Origin: Fibrobacter sp.
GTDB lineage: Bacteria > Fibrobacterota > Fibrobacteria > Fibrobacterales > Fibrobacteraceae
Direction of reading: 5' to 3'
Assembly (NCBI GenBank): GCA_017642335.1
Contig: JAGCPF010000053.1
Coordinates: 1 to 62,645 of the forward strand
Length of the DNA stretch: 62,645 nucleotides
Shown here: in pieces, positions 7,571 to 16,674 of the stretch
How positions within the stretch are numbered: the stretch's first letter is position 1
Layout of the letters: every line of letters starts with the position of its first letter
Notes under the pieces: model-generated
What the model saw: only the letters and a program-made list of their open reading frames with translations
Databases searched by the model: none
Told to the model about the DNA's origin: nothing
Program-made: the position numbers and the translations under genes

Positions 7571-9268
7571 ATGGAACTTGATGGAATGAGAGCTTACCTC
7601 CGCTATAACCACGTAGGTTATGCCTGCTGTGCACCGAAACATTTCTACATCGCCGTGAACGAGGGCGAGCCGTTCGAGGTGGGCGAAGACAACAAGCCTC
7701 TTGCCGAGGGATTGTTCACGTTCTCTGCCAAGGATATCGATGTCGTCTCGGGGCCGGTGTTCCAGATAATTTCAGAAGCGGGCGAGGTCGCGTATGAAGG
7801 CCACCTCGCTTACCGCGGGCCATGCGGCTATAGCGGGGAGACATTGCTGGTCGGCGATTTCTCCGAATGTCGCAAGCCCGGCCGTTACAAGATTCGCTGC
7901 GGAACGGATTCGCACCTGTTCGAAATTTCGGACAATTGGCTTCTTGCACAGCTGGATGCGAACATAAAGTCTTTCTACTACCAGCGCTGCGGCGTCGAGC
8001 TTAAGCCAGAGATTGCCGGCAAGTGGGCACGTCCTCTGGCGCATATCGACAACCAGTTGCCGTTCCACTATTCCATGAATAGGGAAGGAACGTGGAATGC
8101 TCACGGCGGATGGTACGATGCCGGTGACTACGGAAAGTACATCGTCAACGGCGGTGTGAGTGTCGCGACATTGATGCTTGCGCTTGAACTTGGAACGCCC
8201 GCAATTTCTAAGTCCTTGGAAACCCTGCGCGAAGAGGTCCGCTTTGAACTGGAGTTCTTCTTGCGGATGCAGGATAACGATGGCGGTGTTTTCTTCAAGG
8301 TTTCTCCGGAACGCTGGGACACCTTCGTGACACCGACGGTTTCGGACCATAGCCAGAAGCGGCAGATTGTCGGAAAATCCACCACGTCGTCACTCAACTT
8401 CTGTGCGGCGCTGGCTCAAGCTCACCGTATCTTTGCTGCGTCGGACCCTGCTTTTGCAAAAAAATGCATCGGTGCCGCTATTCGAGCGTACCGCTGGTCG
8501 CTCGATAATCCCGACGAGGGATTCCCTCCGTATACGGAGGGCAGCGGCCCTTACGGCGATGCGCGCGTTAGTGACGAGTTCTTCTGGGCTCGAGCGATGC
8601 TTTTCCGCGAGATGGGCCAGGTCGACTTGCAAGACTGTATCGAAGTCCACGACCAGCTTTACCAAGACTTGGCCGACATGCCCCCGCGTTCAGACATCAA
8701 CTGGCACGACACGGAAAACCTAGGCTACATGGCACTAGCCCTGCAGGACCGCGATATTGAACTAAGGGAAAGAGCTCGCGTCGCCCTCGAACATGAGTCA
8801 GACAAGATTGTAGCGCTTGCGGCTGACGATGCCTATGGGATTGCGCTGCGCTATTTCCCGTGGGGGAGTAACGGTGTGCTGGCCAATTTCGCCTTGACGC
8901 TTTTGGTGACGAATACCTGGACGCACAAGCCCGAGTACGTGCGCTGCGCTTACGATCACATCGACTTTATTTACGGACGAAATTCCGTAAACGTGAGTTT
9001 CGTGACGGGTTCCGCCTGGAGTTCCCCCATGTTTCCGCACCACCGGATCAGCGCTTCCGACGGAATTGTCGACCCAATTCCAGGGCTCCTCGTGGGCGGA
9101 ATAAATCAGGACCGTCAGGACGGCCACAAGGATTTGCCTTATCCGAGTGCACTTCCGGGCTTGAGCTACGTGGACAACCAGACGTCCTTTGCGAGCAACG
9201 AGGTCGCCATCAACTGGAGCGCCCCGCTGACCGCATCGCTTGCGCTGTTGTGCGCCAACATCAACTAG
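7571..9268 (+). CDS. GH9 glycoside hydrolase (endoglucanase-type) without signal peptide
   Basis: A 565-residue glucanase. Residues ~1-105 form the Ig-like CelD_N domain (RYNHVGY...FEI). The catalytic (alpha/alpha)6 barrel follows. It contains GGWYDAGDYGKY with D183/D186 (base/nucleophile region), the substrate-binding SPMFPHHR, and the C-terminal ASNEVAINWSAPL with the catalytic acid Glu. No export signal is visible at any plausible start, so it may act in the cytoplasm on imported cellodextrins or use another route. The start was set at 7571: the frame further upstream overlaps a terminator, and ATG 7571 follows a TATTAT box by 6 nt. ATG 7586 is an alternative. Confidence 0.9.
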   Translation: MELDGMRAYLRYNHVGYACCAPKHFYIAVNEGEPFEVGEDNKPLAEGLFTFSAKDIDVVSGPVFQIISEAGEVAYEGHLAYRGPCGYSGETLLVGDFSECRKPGRYKIRCGTDSHLFEISDNWLLAQLDANIKSFYYQRCGVELKPEIAGKWARPLAHIDNQLPFHYSMNREGTWNAHGGWYDAGDYGKYIVNGGVSVATLMLALELGTPAISKSLETLREEVRFELEFFLRMQDNDGGVFFKVSPERWDTFVTPTVSDHSQKRQIVGKSTTSSLNFCAALAQAHRIFAASDPAFAKKCIGAAIRAYRWSLDNPDEGFPPYTEGSGPYGDARVSDEFFWARAMLFREMGQVDLQDCIEVHDQLYQDLADMPPRSDINWHDTENLGYMALALQDRDIELRERARVALEHESDKIVALAADDAYGIALRYFPWGSNGVLANFALTLLVTNTWTHKPEYVRCAYDHIDFIYGRNSVNVSFVTGSAWSSPMFPHHRISASDGIVDPIPGLLVGGINQDRQDGHKDLPYPSALPGLSYVDNQTSFASNEVAINWSAPLTASLALLCANIN

Positions 9269-9334
9269 CCGAAACAAGAAATCCCCGCCATGCATTACGC
9301 ACGACGGGGACCGTTAGGAGGAAATACGATGAGG

Positions 9335-11986
9335 TTACCTTATGGTAACCTTTGCTGTATGCTGCTGGCTCCTGTTAGCGATGCGCACCATGTAGATGCC
9401 CTGGGGCAGGTGGGCGAGGCTATAGCTCTTGGAACCCGAAACCTGATCGTTGAACGATTCTACTTGGTGACCGAGCATGTCGAACACCTGTACACGCACC
9501 ATCGAACGGCTCGGCTGCACAACCGTAAGTTCATTGTTCGCAAAACCGAACTTGAAACGGTTCTGGGCAACAGCGTTAATTGCATCGGATTTCGAATCTT
9601 TCTTTGATTCGATTTTCTTTGCCTTGAACTTTGCCGTATAGGTTGCGTCCTTCGTCACGTTGGCAATCTTTGAATCCCAGCCATCGAATGTGAACGTGGA
9701 GTCCTTTGTATCCTTCTTCGTCGCTTCCGGGACCTCAATCTTGTCAGCCTTCGTTCCGTAAGCATAGTAGGTGGAATCAAGCGTTTTTCCTTCGGACACA
9801 AACTTGACGAGGTACTTGTTCACCGTGCTGTCGAATGCGGCTCTGTAGGTCGCGTTCTTTGTCACGTCGGCAAGCTTTATGTTCCACTTCTTGAAGGTGT
9901 AAGTGTACTTGGCCGTAGCTTCCTTCTTGGTTTCAGGCTGCTTGAGATCTTCAGCCTTTGTGCCGTAGGCGTACTTGGCGGAATCGACCTTCCCATCGAC
10001 CTCGAATATCACGAGGTACTTGTTCACCGTGCTATCGAACAACGCCGTGTAAGCCGCATCTTCCGTTACGTCGGCTATTTCCTTGTCCCAAGCCTTGAAC
10101 GTGTAGGTATATTGTGCCGTAGCGGCCTTAGTGGCTTCAGGTGCTTTGACTTTTTTCGCCTTTGTTCCAAAATCATATTCGGCAGAATCAATTTTGTCGC
10201 CAACATCGAACGTCACGAGGTACTTGTTCACCGTGCTATCGAACAACGCTGTGTAAGCCGCATCTTCCGTCACGTCGGCGAGTTCCTTGTCCCAAGCCTT
10301 GAACGTGTAGGTATATTGTGCCGTAGCCGCCTTGACCGGAGTCCCCTCGTAACTTGGAATCGTGCCATAATCCCATTCTCCCTTAGCCAGGGTATCTCCT
10401 TCGCTCACGAAGGTGACCGTGAATGTACGGAGCGTGCTATCCCATACCACCTGGTATGTGGCGTCCTGATTCGCAGCGACAACCTCCGGATCGAATTTGC
10501 CTGTATAGACATAGTTGTGCGATTCCGTGGGTTGCTTGACATATTTCGCATAGTTGTTGCAGAAATTGCACTTCGGGACATCGCCTTCGGTAACAATCTG
10601 TTCCTCAATCTTGTTTTCGCCGTCCATGAAGGTAATCGTGTAGACTGGTAGATTGATGCAACGGATGTTGTCAATTTCGAGAGAACCTTCCGTTCCAAAC
10701 TCCCCTTGAATATCCCAGTCGAACGCTTCGGCACGCTTCATCGCGTCTGCAATATTCACCGCAATTCCCCAGCCGTTCTGCTGCTTCAATTGCGTCGCGA
10801 CAGAAATCAATTCGGTTTTCCATGTATCGCTTTCTTCAACACTCTTCATGTGGTAGTTGCCGCCGACATCATAACTGGAGCGGACTCTGAAATTGTGTGC
10901 GGCTCCCTTGTAATCGTACTTGATGACTTCGCATGTCGAAAGGGTTCGAGAACCAATGTCGTTCACGTTCATTACGGCTCGTGCATACGGCGCAATGCTG
11001 GTAGACGAGTCTTGCTTCAAAAGATACGTCAACTTGGCGACAGTTGATGTTTCCTCAGTCGTGTCGCTCGAAAGTTCGGCGGCTCCGCCGTTGCCCGCGT
11101 CGCTATCCAACCAGAAAGCGCCGTTCCACTTGTTTACGCATCCATCGATTGCCTCGCAATCTTCAAAATCTTGGACAAGAATCGACTCGCCTTCTTCAAG
11201 CGTGTAGATGAGCGTGCTGTCGTACACGGCGTGGTACGAGGTTTTTTCTGTCGCTGCGACAAAAGCCGGTTCCCATGTCTTGAAGTAGTAATCGTAGTTG
11301 GCGCTCGATTTCTTTTTGGGAGTTAAACCTGGATCCACAGGCATTTCCCCTTCGGGAACAATCTGCGTCTTTACGAGCGTATCGACATTGTAGAACGCAA
11401 TAATATATCCGTCCGGCCTGATGCACTTCAGGTTGTCAATGTAAAGATAATCCCCCTTTGCGTCGTGGTTGATGTTCCAGCGGACTCTAACAACGGTACT
11501 TGGATCCAAGTGGTAAGATCCCCAGCCGTAGCGGTCCCTGGTATCCGTCGGTTTTATGTGGGCCACGGTCCACTCGTCTGTTGCCGGTATCAATTTCTTT
11601 ATATCAGTGTAATGCATGTTATCATCATTGGCCTTGTCGGGGACCAAGACGAATTGATGCGCTGCGCCCTTATATTGATAAGTGTACTCTGTACATGCTC
11701 CGATGACACCTACAGGTATATGCACTGTAATGCCTTCATCAAGTGTGCGGCCAAAAAATCCGATGCCATAATTAGAACTGTCTGCGGCGGCTTCGGCCAA
11801 ATAGATGTTGCCGTTTTCGTTGCCGACTTCACCTTCCACATCATCCCATGTATGGAGATAAAAGGAGGTACTATCTTTCAGCGGGTCTTTCGGTATTTCG
11901 AAATCATCTATTAGGACTTCTTTCGCCATGCTGATCGAGGCGGCAAGCCCAATGGCTAAAACAGGGTACATGAGTTTTTGCATCAT
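9335..11986 (-). CDS. Secreted InlB-repeat protein with C-terminal sorting-like domain
   Basis: An 883-residue surface or secreted protein. The signal peptide is MMQKLMYPVLAIGLAASISMA. Two ~190-residue blocks follow, each resembling a carbohydrate-binding jelly-roll of the CBM11/CIA30 kind (VLIDDFEIPKD, then ILVQDFEDCEA; both close with Y.DN..C). Each is followed by an InlB/Listeria-Bacteroides B-repeat (PF09479-like), and then by five to six more of ~65 residues, with TYTFKAWDKE.ADVTEDAAYTALFDSTVNKYLV recurring. The last ~70 residues (VQVFDMLGHQVESF...LPQGIYMVRI) look like a type IX secretion sorting domain. Start 11986 has GGAG 9 nt upstream. Likely role: adhesion to plant polysaccharide. 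Confidence 0.82.
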   Translation of the reverse strand: MMQKLMYPVLAIGLAASISMAKEVLIDDFEIPKDPLKDSTSFYLHTWDDVEGEVGNENGNIYLAEAAADSSNYGIGFFGRTLDEGITVHIPVGVIGACTEYTYQYKGAAHQFVLVPDKANDDNMHYTDIKKLIPATDEWTVAHIKPTDTRDRYGWGSYHLDPSTVVRVRWNINHDAKGDYLYIDNLKCIRPDGYIIAFYNVDTLVKTQIVPEGEMPVDPGLTPKKKSSANYDYYFKTWEPAFVAATEKTSYHAVYDSTLIYTLEEGESILVQDFEDCEAIDGCVNKWNGAFWLDSDAGNGGAAELSSDTTEETSTVAKLTYLLKQDSSTSIAPYARAVMNVNDIGSRTLSTCEVIKYDYKGAAHNFRVRSSYDVGGNYHMKSVEESDTWKTELISVATQLKQQNGWGIAVNIADAMKRAEAFDWDIQGEFGTEGSLEIDNIRCINLPVYTITFMDGENKIEEQIVTEGDVPKCNFCNNYAKYVKQPTESHNYVYTGKFDPEVVAANQDATYQVVWDSTLRTFTVTFVSEGDTLAKGEWDYGTIPSYEGTPVKAATAQYTYTFKAWDKELADVTEDAAYTALFDSTVNKYLVTFDVGDKIDSAEYDFGTKAKKVKAPEATKAATAQYTYTFKAWDKEIADVTEDAAYTALFDSTVNKYLVIFEVDGKVDSAKYAYGTKAEDLKQPETKKEATAKYTYTFKKWNIKLADVTKNATYRAAFDSTVNKYLVKFVSEGKTLDSTYYAYGTKADKIEVPEATKKDTKDSTFTFDGWDSKIANVTKDATYTAKFKAKKIESKKDSKSDAINAVAQNRFKFGFANNELTVVQPSRSMVRVQVFDMLGHQVESFNDQVSGSKSYSLAHLPQGIYMVRIANRSQQHTAKVTIR
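9640..10480 (-). repeat. Tandem InlB-type repeat array within the surface protein gene
   Basis: About 190-200-bp units encode the ~65-residue B-repeats. Two neighbouring units (about 10010-10130 and 10205-10330) are nearly identical, so copy number is likely to vary between strains. Confidence 0.7.
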
Positions 11987-12224
11987 ATTGAAAATCTCCA
12001 AAGTTCTGGATTATACACTGAGATAAAAGATAGCGGGGCAAAATATATACAGAATTGGAGGGACTGTCAAAATGGTTTGTTTGTTTGAGCACTAAAGGTG
12101 CGGGCTATCTAGGAGTGGCTGTAGGGGGGGGGTAGTTTTTTTTATGCCATTTCCTTCTTAATTGAGGCGCTTGTCATCTTTTGCCATTCCAATAATCTAT
12201 ATTTCAAGGTGAAAATAGGGTTTT

Positions 12225-12274
12225 CTCTTGTTCTCTACTTGAAACTTCGACAATTTCTGCGACGAGAACAAGAC
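12225..12274. repeat. 50-bp repeat element, copy 1
   Basis: It is bounded by the inverted pair CTTGTTCTC/GAGAACAAG around TACTTGAAACTTCGACAATT. It recurs at 12509-12558, 284 bp downstream, with four substitutions that weaken the stem. It lies at the left edge of the restriction island. Confidence 0.75.
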
Positions 12275-12508
12275 GAACGCTCACGTCTGCGACCGGCATG
12301 TGCCAGCCGCATCGTTTTGCTACATAGTTTATTGTTTTTATAGCAATCTGCCTGTATGCAAGCGGCCTTTTGGGGCGTGAGTTGTTTGTGTTTATTCGTT
12401 GCGGGCAGTCGAAGGCCTCAAGTAGGTAAACGCATTCAACTCCACGCCTTTTTTGTTTCCAGAAAAGACAGGATAAGTGCGGAACAGGGGTGAACTCGCT
12501 GAGTTTTG

Positions 12509-12558
12509 CTCTTGTCCTCTACTTGAAACTTCGACAATTTCTGCAACGAGAATAAGAC
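12509..12558. repeat. 50-bp repeat element, copy 2
   Basis: Direct repeat of 12225-12274; the arms here are CTTGTCCTC and GAGAATAAG. I did not find a third copy to the right of the island. Confidence 0.75.
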
Positions 12559-12634
12559 AATAACTCGCCATCGCCCGTGGGTTGCACGGGCGTAGTGTAC
12601 CCTGGGCGTATTGTACGCTTAGGGGGTTGTGCCG

Positions 12635-12668
12635 CGTCGTTGCGAGCCCGTATGAGCGAAGCAATCTC
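12635..12668. repeat. REP-type palindrome
   Basis: GTCGTTGCGAG...GAGCGAAGCAATCTC, the same family as 345-404. Confidence 0.65.
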
Positions 12669-12802
12669 TGGTCGGCATATCGCGGGTGTATTGTATTCTT
12701 TTGAAAATGTCGCGCTTTTAGGCGAGGAGTGAGTCGGCTCCCCGCCGTTTCTTTTTTGACCGCACTTCGGCCAAGCGAATCGGCCAGAACCGCTCCCGCG
12801 AG

Positions 12803-12818
12803 AGTGAACTCGTTCACT
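12803..12818 (+). promoter_or_regulatory. Palindrome upstream of the methylase gene
   Basis: AGTGAAC-TC-GTTCACT, a perfect 7-bp inverted repeat 19 bp before the methylase ATG. It could be an operator or an mRNA hairpin close to the ribosome binding site GGAG (12827-12830). Confidence 0.45.
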
Positions 12819-12837
12819 TTCAACACGGAGCGAAAAG

Positions 12838-13974
12838 ATGCCCGAGAAAAGCGCCAAGACAACGGCAAAGAATAAGCCCAGAGCGACAACATTCACTTTT
12901 ATTGATTTGTTCGCAGGAATTGGTGGATTTCATCAGGCAATGCATAGTGTCGGCGGCAAGTGCGTATTTGCCAGTGAGTGGGATGAAAACGCTCGCTTAT
13001 CCTATGAAGCCAACTATAAGAAAATTGCTCCACAACTTTTCAAAAACGATAATAAGAATTTCAATAGCGATATAACAAAAGCTGACCCGAAGGAAATTCC
13101 TGATTTTGACGTATGTTGCGCCGGTTTTCCTTGTCAACCATTTTCCATTGCCGGACTTCGTCGCGGATTTGAAGATACTCGCGGAACACTGTTCTTCAAT
13201 ATCGCCAATATTGTCAAAACAAAAGAAGCGAAAAAAAGCCCACCCAAAGTTCTTTTGCTTGAGAACGTGAAAGGTCTCAAAAATCACGATCATGGAAATA
13301 CTTTGAAAGTGATTTTAGCAACGTTAGAAGAACTCGGGTATCGCTATTCCATTGAAGTTCTGAACGCAAAGTATTTTGGCGTCCCGCAGAACAGGGAGCG
13401 TCTTTTTATTGTCGCATGGAATAAAGAATCTGTCAAAGCGAAAAATTTCAAATTCCCCTATGGCATAGACGAAAAGGGAAGGACCCTTTACTCAATTGAT
13501 GAAGCAAAAGAAAAAGCAAAACAGACTAAAGTATCGGACATCTTTGAACCTAAAGATAGCTTAGACCTCCATTACACAATTAGTGATAGAATGTGGGAAG
13601 GTCATCAGAAACGGAAAGAACGAAACCGTCAAAATGGCAAGGGTTTCGGGTATTCTCTATTCAATGATGATTCTCCCTACGCAAGTACAATCTCTGCAAG
13701 GTATTGGAAAGACGGCAGCGAGATTCTAATAGACCAATCTGCTGAAGGGAAAAATCCGAGAACGCTGACTCCTGTAGAAGCGGGACGCCTGCAAGGTTAC
13801 AACATTGCTGGTGCCGGATGGGAAACCAATCACCATGACCAGATATCGGAACAGGTGCCGTATAAGATTGTGGTTTCTCGAAAGGAAGCGTATCATCAAT
13901 TCGGAAATAGTGTTGCTGTTCCGGTAATCAAACGACTTGCCAAAGAAATCAAGAATCAACTTTTAGAGGGGTGA
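12838..13974 (+). CDS. DNA (cytosine-5) methyltransferase
   Basis: A 378-residue modification enzyme using S-adenosylmethionine. Motifs are in canonical order: I DLFAGIGGF (23-31), IV GFPCQPFS with catalytic Cys99, VI LENV, VIII QNRERL, IX RTLTPVEAGRLQGY and X QFGNSVAVPV. The variable region between VIII and IX (~110 residues) should set the target sequence. Start ATG 12838 has GGAG 7 nt upstream. It is the first gene of a tightly packed five-gene set through 19103. The set is markedly more AT-rich than the flanking housekeeping genes, suggesting horizontal acquisition. Confidence 0.96.
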   Translation: MPEKSAKTTAKNKPRATTFTFIDLFAGIGGFHQAMHSVGGKCVFASEWDENARLSYEANYKKIAPQLFKNDNKNFNSDITKADPKEIPDFDVCCAGFPCQPFSIAGLRRGFEDTRGTLFFNIANIVKTKEAKKSPPKVLLLENVKGLKNHDHGNTLKVILATLEELGYRYSIEVLNAKYFGVPQNRERLFIVAWNKESVKAKNFKFPYGIDEKGRTLYSIDEAKEKAKQTKVSDIFEPKDSLDLHYTISDRMWEGHQKRKERNRQNGKGFGYSLFNDDSPYASTISARYWKDGSEILIDQSAEGKNPRTLTPVEAGRLQGYNIAGAGWETNHHDQISEQVPYKIVVSRKEAYHQFGNSVAVPVIKRLAKEIKNQLLEG

Positions 13975-13978
13975 GTAT

Positions 13979-14776
13979 ATGCCGCAAACTCATATATTAA
14001 AAAATCTCAACGTTGTCATGAAGAGCGCGGAATTCCGGTATCAAAACGAGTTCCAATGGCAAGAGTTTTCACTAAAAAATGATTTTCAGGATAACTATCG
14101 TCGATATTTGGCAGAGAAAGGTTGCGAGATTGAGTATCTGTCAAAATCATCCATAATTACAACAAAACAGAATCAGTACATCGTCTTGCCCAATCAATGG
14201 TTTGTCATTGCTTCTTATGTGGTGGATTTTTGTACGGAGCTTTTTACGTACAAAGAATATGCAGTGGATATATGCTCAAGTTTAAGTACCAATGTAAAAG
14301 ATTATATAAAAAACTGTAGAGGCAGTAATAGCAAAAAAGAACATTTCGAACGATGTGCTATTAGAATTTTAGAAAGGCAGTTTCCTGATCGTGACGATTA
14401 TGTGAAAACGGCTGAATATCTGTGGAAATTTTTAAGTGATTACTCTTGGTGGGATGGCGGAAAAACAATTGACAGGAATGATTTTTACGTATCCCCTGTT
14501 TTGAACAAATTGAATCTCGTCCATGAATCTCATGGCTATGTGGCCGAAATTGTGAATGCTTATGCTTCAAATTATCTTCTCAGAAGAACAGCTTCTGATA
14601 TAAGCAGCATTGCGGCAGATTTCAAAAAGAAAGCAACTGTGTTGGAAGTAAACGAGTTGATAGAAGAAATTGTCCCTAAAAAAATAACCTTAAAAGAAAA
14701 TGTTGAATTTCAGTATGACGCATCGCCTATAAATATAAGTATTGCGAGTCTCCAAAGATTTCAATCAAGGAAATAA
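13979..14776 (+). CDS. Unrecognised 265-residue protein of the restriction island
   Basis: I do not recognise this protein. It is soluble, rich in aromatic and charged residues, with no signal peptide, membrane segment or obvious catalytic motif. It has a Trp-rich segment (YLWKFLSDYSWWDGGKTIDRNDFYVSP, ~141-167) and a helical C-terminal half (ASDISSIAADFKKKATVLEVNELIEEI). It starts 4 nt after the methylase stop and ends 2 nt before the SNF2 gene, so it is translated as part of the set. A specificity or adaptor subunit is a guess from position only. Confidence 0.85.
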   Translation: MPQTHILKNLNVVMKSAEFRYQNEFQWQEFSLKNDFQDNYRRYLAEKGCEIEYLSKSSIITTKQNQYIVLPNQWFVIASYVVDFCTELFTYKEYAVDICSSLSTNVKDYIKNCRGSNSKKEHFERCAIRILERQFPDRDDYVKTAEYLWKFLSDYSWWDGGKTIDRNDFYVSPVLNKLNLVHESHGYVAEIVNAYASNYLLRRTASDISSIAADFKKKATVLEVNELIEEIVPKKITLKENVEFQYDASPINISIASLQRFQSRK

Positions 14777-14778
14777 GC

Positions 14779-16659
14779 ATGGCTTGCCGTTGGATCTTAA
14801 AAGACAATCATCTTGCGATTAGTATGGCGGATGGCATATATTTTCCATCGGCATCAAATATTGTTTCGGCTAGAGAATCTTGTGGAAAAATTCATATAAA
14901 TAATTATGAATGTGGTTCACCTGAATTAGATATTCCAGATTTAAAGTTTTCAAGATTTAATTGCACTCTTAAAGTAGAATTAGCCTGTCACAATAACGAC
15001 TTGACACTTTCCCCATATGTGGAAAAAAATGGAAATCGTTGGTCGGTGATTTTCTGTCAAGGAAAAATCATTGATTCTATTGTTGTAGAAAATCGCTGGT
15101 TTTTTATATCCAATGTTGATGAATTTCAGGAGGTGTTTAATGAAGTTGGTGTTACATCTTCAGGAACCATTTCTCTTTCCCAATATTTAAAACTAAAGAA
15201 GTTTAATTTCGAAAGGCCTCTTTTTGAGGACAATGTTGATTCCTATTCGTTATTAAAAACTCCTAATGGTGGTTCTCTGTTGAACGGGCTAGGATTAAAT
15301 GCAACCTTATATCCCTATCAAAAAACTGGTTTTGAATGGATGGCTTTTATGCTTGAGCAAACGCATGGTTGCATTCTTGGCGATGAAATGGGACTTGGAA
15401 AAACACTACAAATAATTGCAATATTGACATTGGAAAAGCGATTCGATAGAGGGCCTGCCTTAGTTATATCGCCCATTTCCTTATTAGACAATTGGGTGAA
15501 CGAGTGTAGAAAATTTTCGCCGACATTAAAGACTCTGATTCATCATGGTAGTGATAGAACCGGTTATTACAAAACATTTATGGATTACGATGTAGTAATT
15601 ACATCTTACTCAACCTTGTGCAATGATATTCACTTTATGAATATGATTTGCTGGAATATAGTCATTCTTGACGAAGCTCAAAACATAAAAAATTTTGATA
15701 GTGAGCGAGCGGAAAAATGCAAGGCCATTCGGCGTAATCAAAGTATCGCTGTAACGGGAACTCCCTTTGAAAATCATATAAGCGATATTCTTTCTTTATT
15801 AGAATTCATTCAACCGAATGTTTTTAATAATGCCAAGGAATTGTCCGAGCAGTATTCGGATGATTTGAGTGGAGGAAAACAAATAGCGTCATTCCTTTCA
15901 ACATTGATGATAAGAAGAGTCGTGGCGAATGTTTCCAATGACTTGCCTGCAAAGGTTGTAATAAATCAACCTATCCGAATGTCTAGGGAAGAAAGCGAAA
16001 GATACGTTTCTTACATTAACGAGATAAAACAGAGTGATTCTGAAGACATCTCCATAGGAATGTTTACAAACCTAAGAATGTTCTGTACCCATCCTTTTAT
16101 TGTATCTCCAGAAAAAAATGAAAAAGATCCTTGTAAAACATCGGTGAAGTATCAACGTCTATGTGAAATTATGCAGAATATAATTGATTGTGGTGAAAAA
16201 GCTCTGATTTTCACCTCGTATGTCAAAATGTTTGAACTGATGAAAGCGGATTTTATTAATAGATGGAAAATCCAAGCCTCTGAAATTAACGGAAGTACTC
16301 CAATAGAAGAACGCCAAAAAATTGTAGATGCATTTAATGCATCTGACAAATCGGAGATTCTCTTGCTTAATCCAAGAGCCGCTGGAGTTGGGCTGAATAT
16401 AACCGGCGCCAACCATGTTATACACTATAACTTAGAGTGGAATCCTTCTTTGGAAGCGCAAGCCACCGCGCGCTCGTATAGAAACGGACAAAAGAAAAAT
16501 GTTTTTGTTTATCGATTGTACTATCAGGACACGATAGAGGAAATCATTCAAAATAAATTGGATGAGAAAAAGGACATTGCTGATGTTACTGTAACAGAAA
16601 GTAATACAAGTCATAACAAAAAGTTGATTTCTGAAATCTTAACCAAATTACCCATCTAA
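14779..16659 (+). CDS. SNF2-family ATPase/translocase
   Basis: A 626-residue superfamily 2 motor. Residues 1-170 are an unfamiliar N-terminal region with scattered Cys. The motor starts at YPYQKTGFEWM, with motif I GDEMGLGKT (201-209), II DEAQNIKN (298-305), III TGTPFEN, V AAGVGLNITGA and VI ATARSYRNGQKKNVFVYRL, the full Snf2/Rad54 set. Such motors translocate on double-stranded DNA and remodel protein-DNA complexes; in restriction systems they move DNA for a nuclease. It lies 2 nt after the preceding gene and 15 nt before the MORC-like gene (GGAG before it). Confidence 0.94.
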   Translation: MACRWILKDNHLAISMADGIYFPSASNIVSARESCGKIHINNYECGSPELDIPDLKFSRFNCTLKVELACHNNDLTLSPYVEKNGNRWSVIFCQGKIIDSIVVENRWFFISNVDEFQEVFNEVGVTSSGTISLSQYLKLKKFNFERPLFEDNVDSYSLLKTPNGGSLLNGLGLNATLYPYQKTGFEWMAFMLEQTHGCILGDEMGLGKTLQIIAILTLEKRFDRGPALVISPISLLDNWVNECRKFSPTLKTLIHHGSDRTGYYKTFMDYDVVITSYSTLCNDIHFMNMICWNIVILDEAQNIKNFDSERAEKCKAIRRNQSIAVTGTPFENHISDILSLLEFIQPNVFNNAKELSEQYSDDLSGGKQIASFLSTLMIRRVVANVSNDLPAKVVINQPIRMSREESERYVSYINEIKQSDSEDISIGMFTNLRMFCTHPFIVSPEKNEKDPCKTSVKYQRLCEIMQNIIDCGEKALIFTSYVKMFELMKADFINRWKIQASEINGSTPIEERQKIVDAFNASDKSEILLLNPRAAGVGLNITGANHVIHYNLEWNPSLEAQATARSYRNGQKKNVFVYRLYYQDTIEEIIQNKLDEKKDIADVTVTESNTSHNKKLISEILTKLPI

Positions 16660-16674
16660 AAAAGGAGTACTTAT

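Larger units (their letters stand above)
11987..12837. other. 851-bp intergenic region with duplicated 50-bp element
   Basis: No convincing gene. It holds two copies of a 50-bp sequence (12225-12274 and 12509-12558; separate entry), a REP copy at 12635-12668 and the promoter region of the methylase gene. Open frames on the minus strand here lack ribosome binding sites and protein-like composition. The region separates Fibrobacter-like secreted protein genes from the AT-rich restriction island. Confidence 0.6.

Noticed and set aside
9640..10480. CRISPR array
   Set aside because: The repeats here, and those at 26359, 30886 and 37450, are in-frame protein repeats or 7-nt arrays without spacers; no cas genes are present.
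12392..12896. Overlapping minus-strand open frames upstream of the methylase
   Set aside because: They cross a REP, the 50-bp repeat and the methylase promoter, and lack ribosome binding sites and recognisable protein features.
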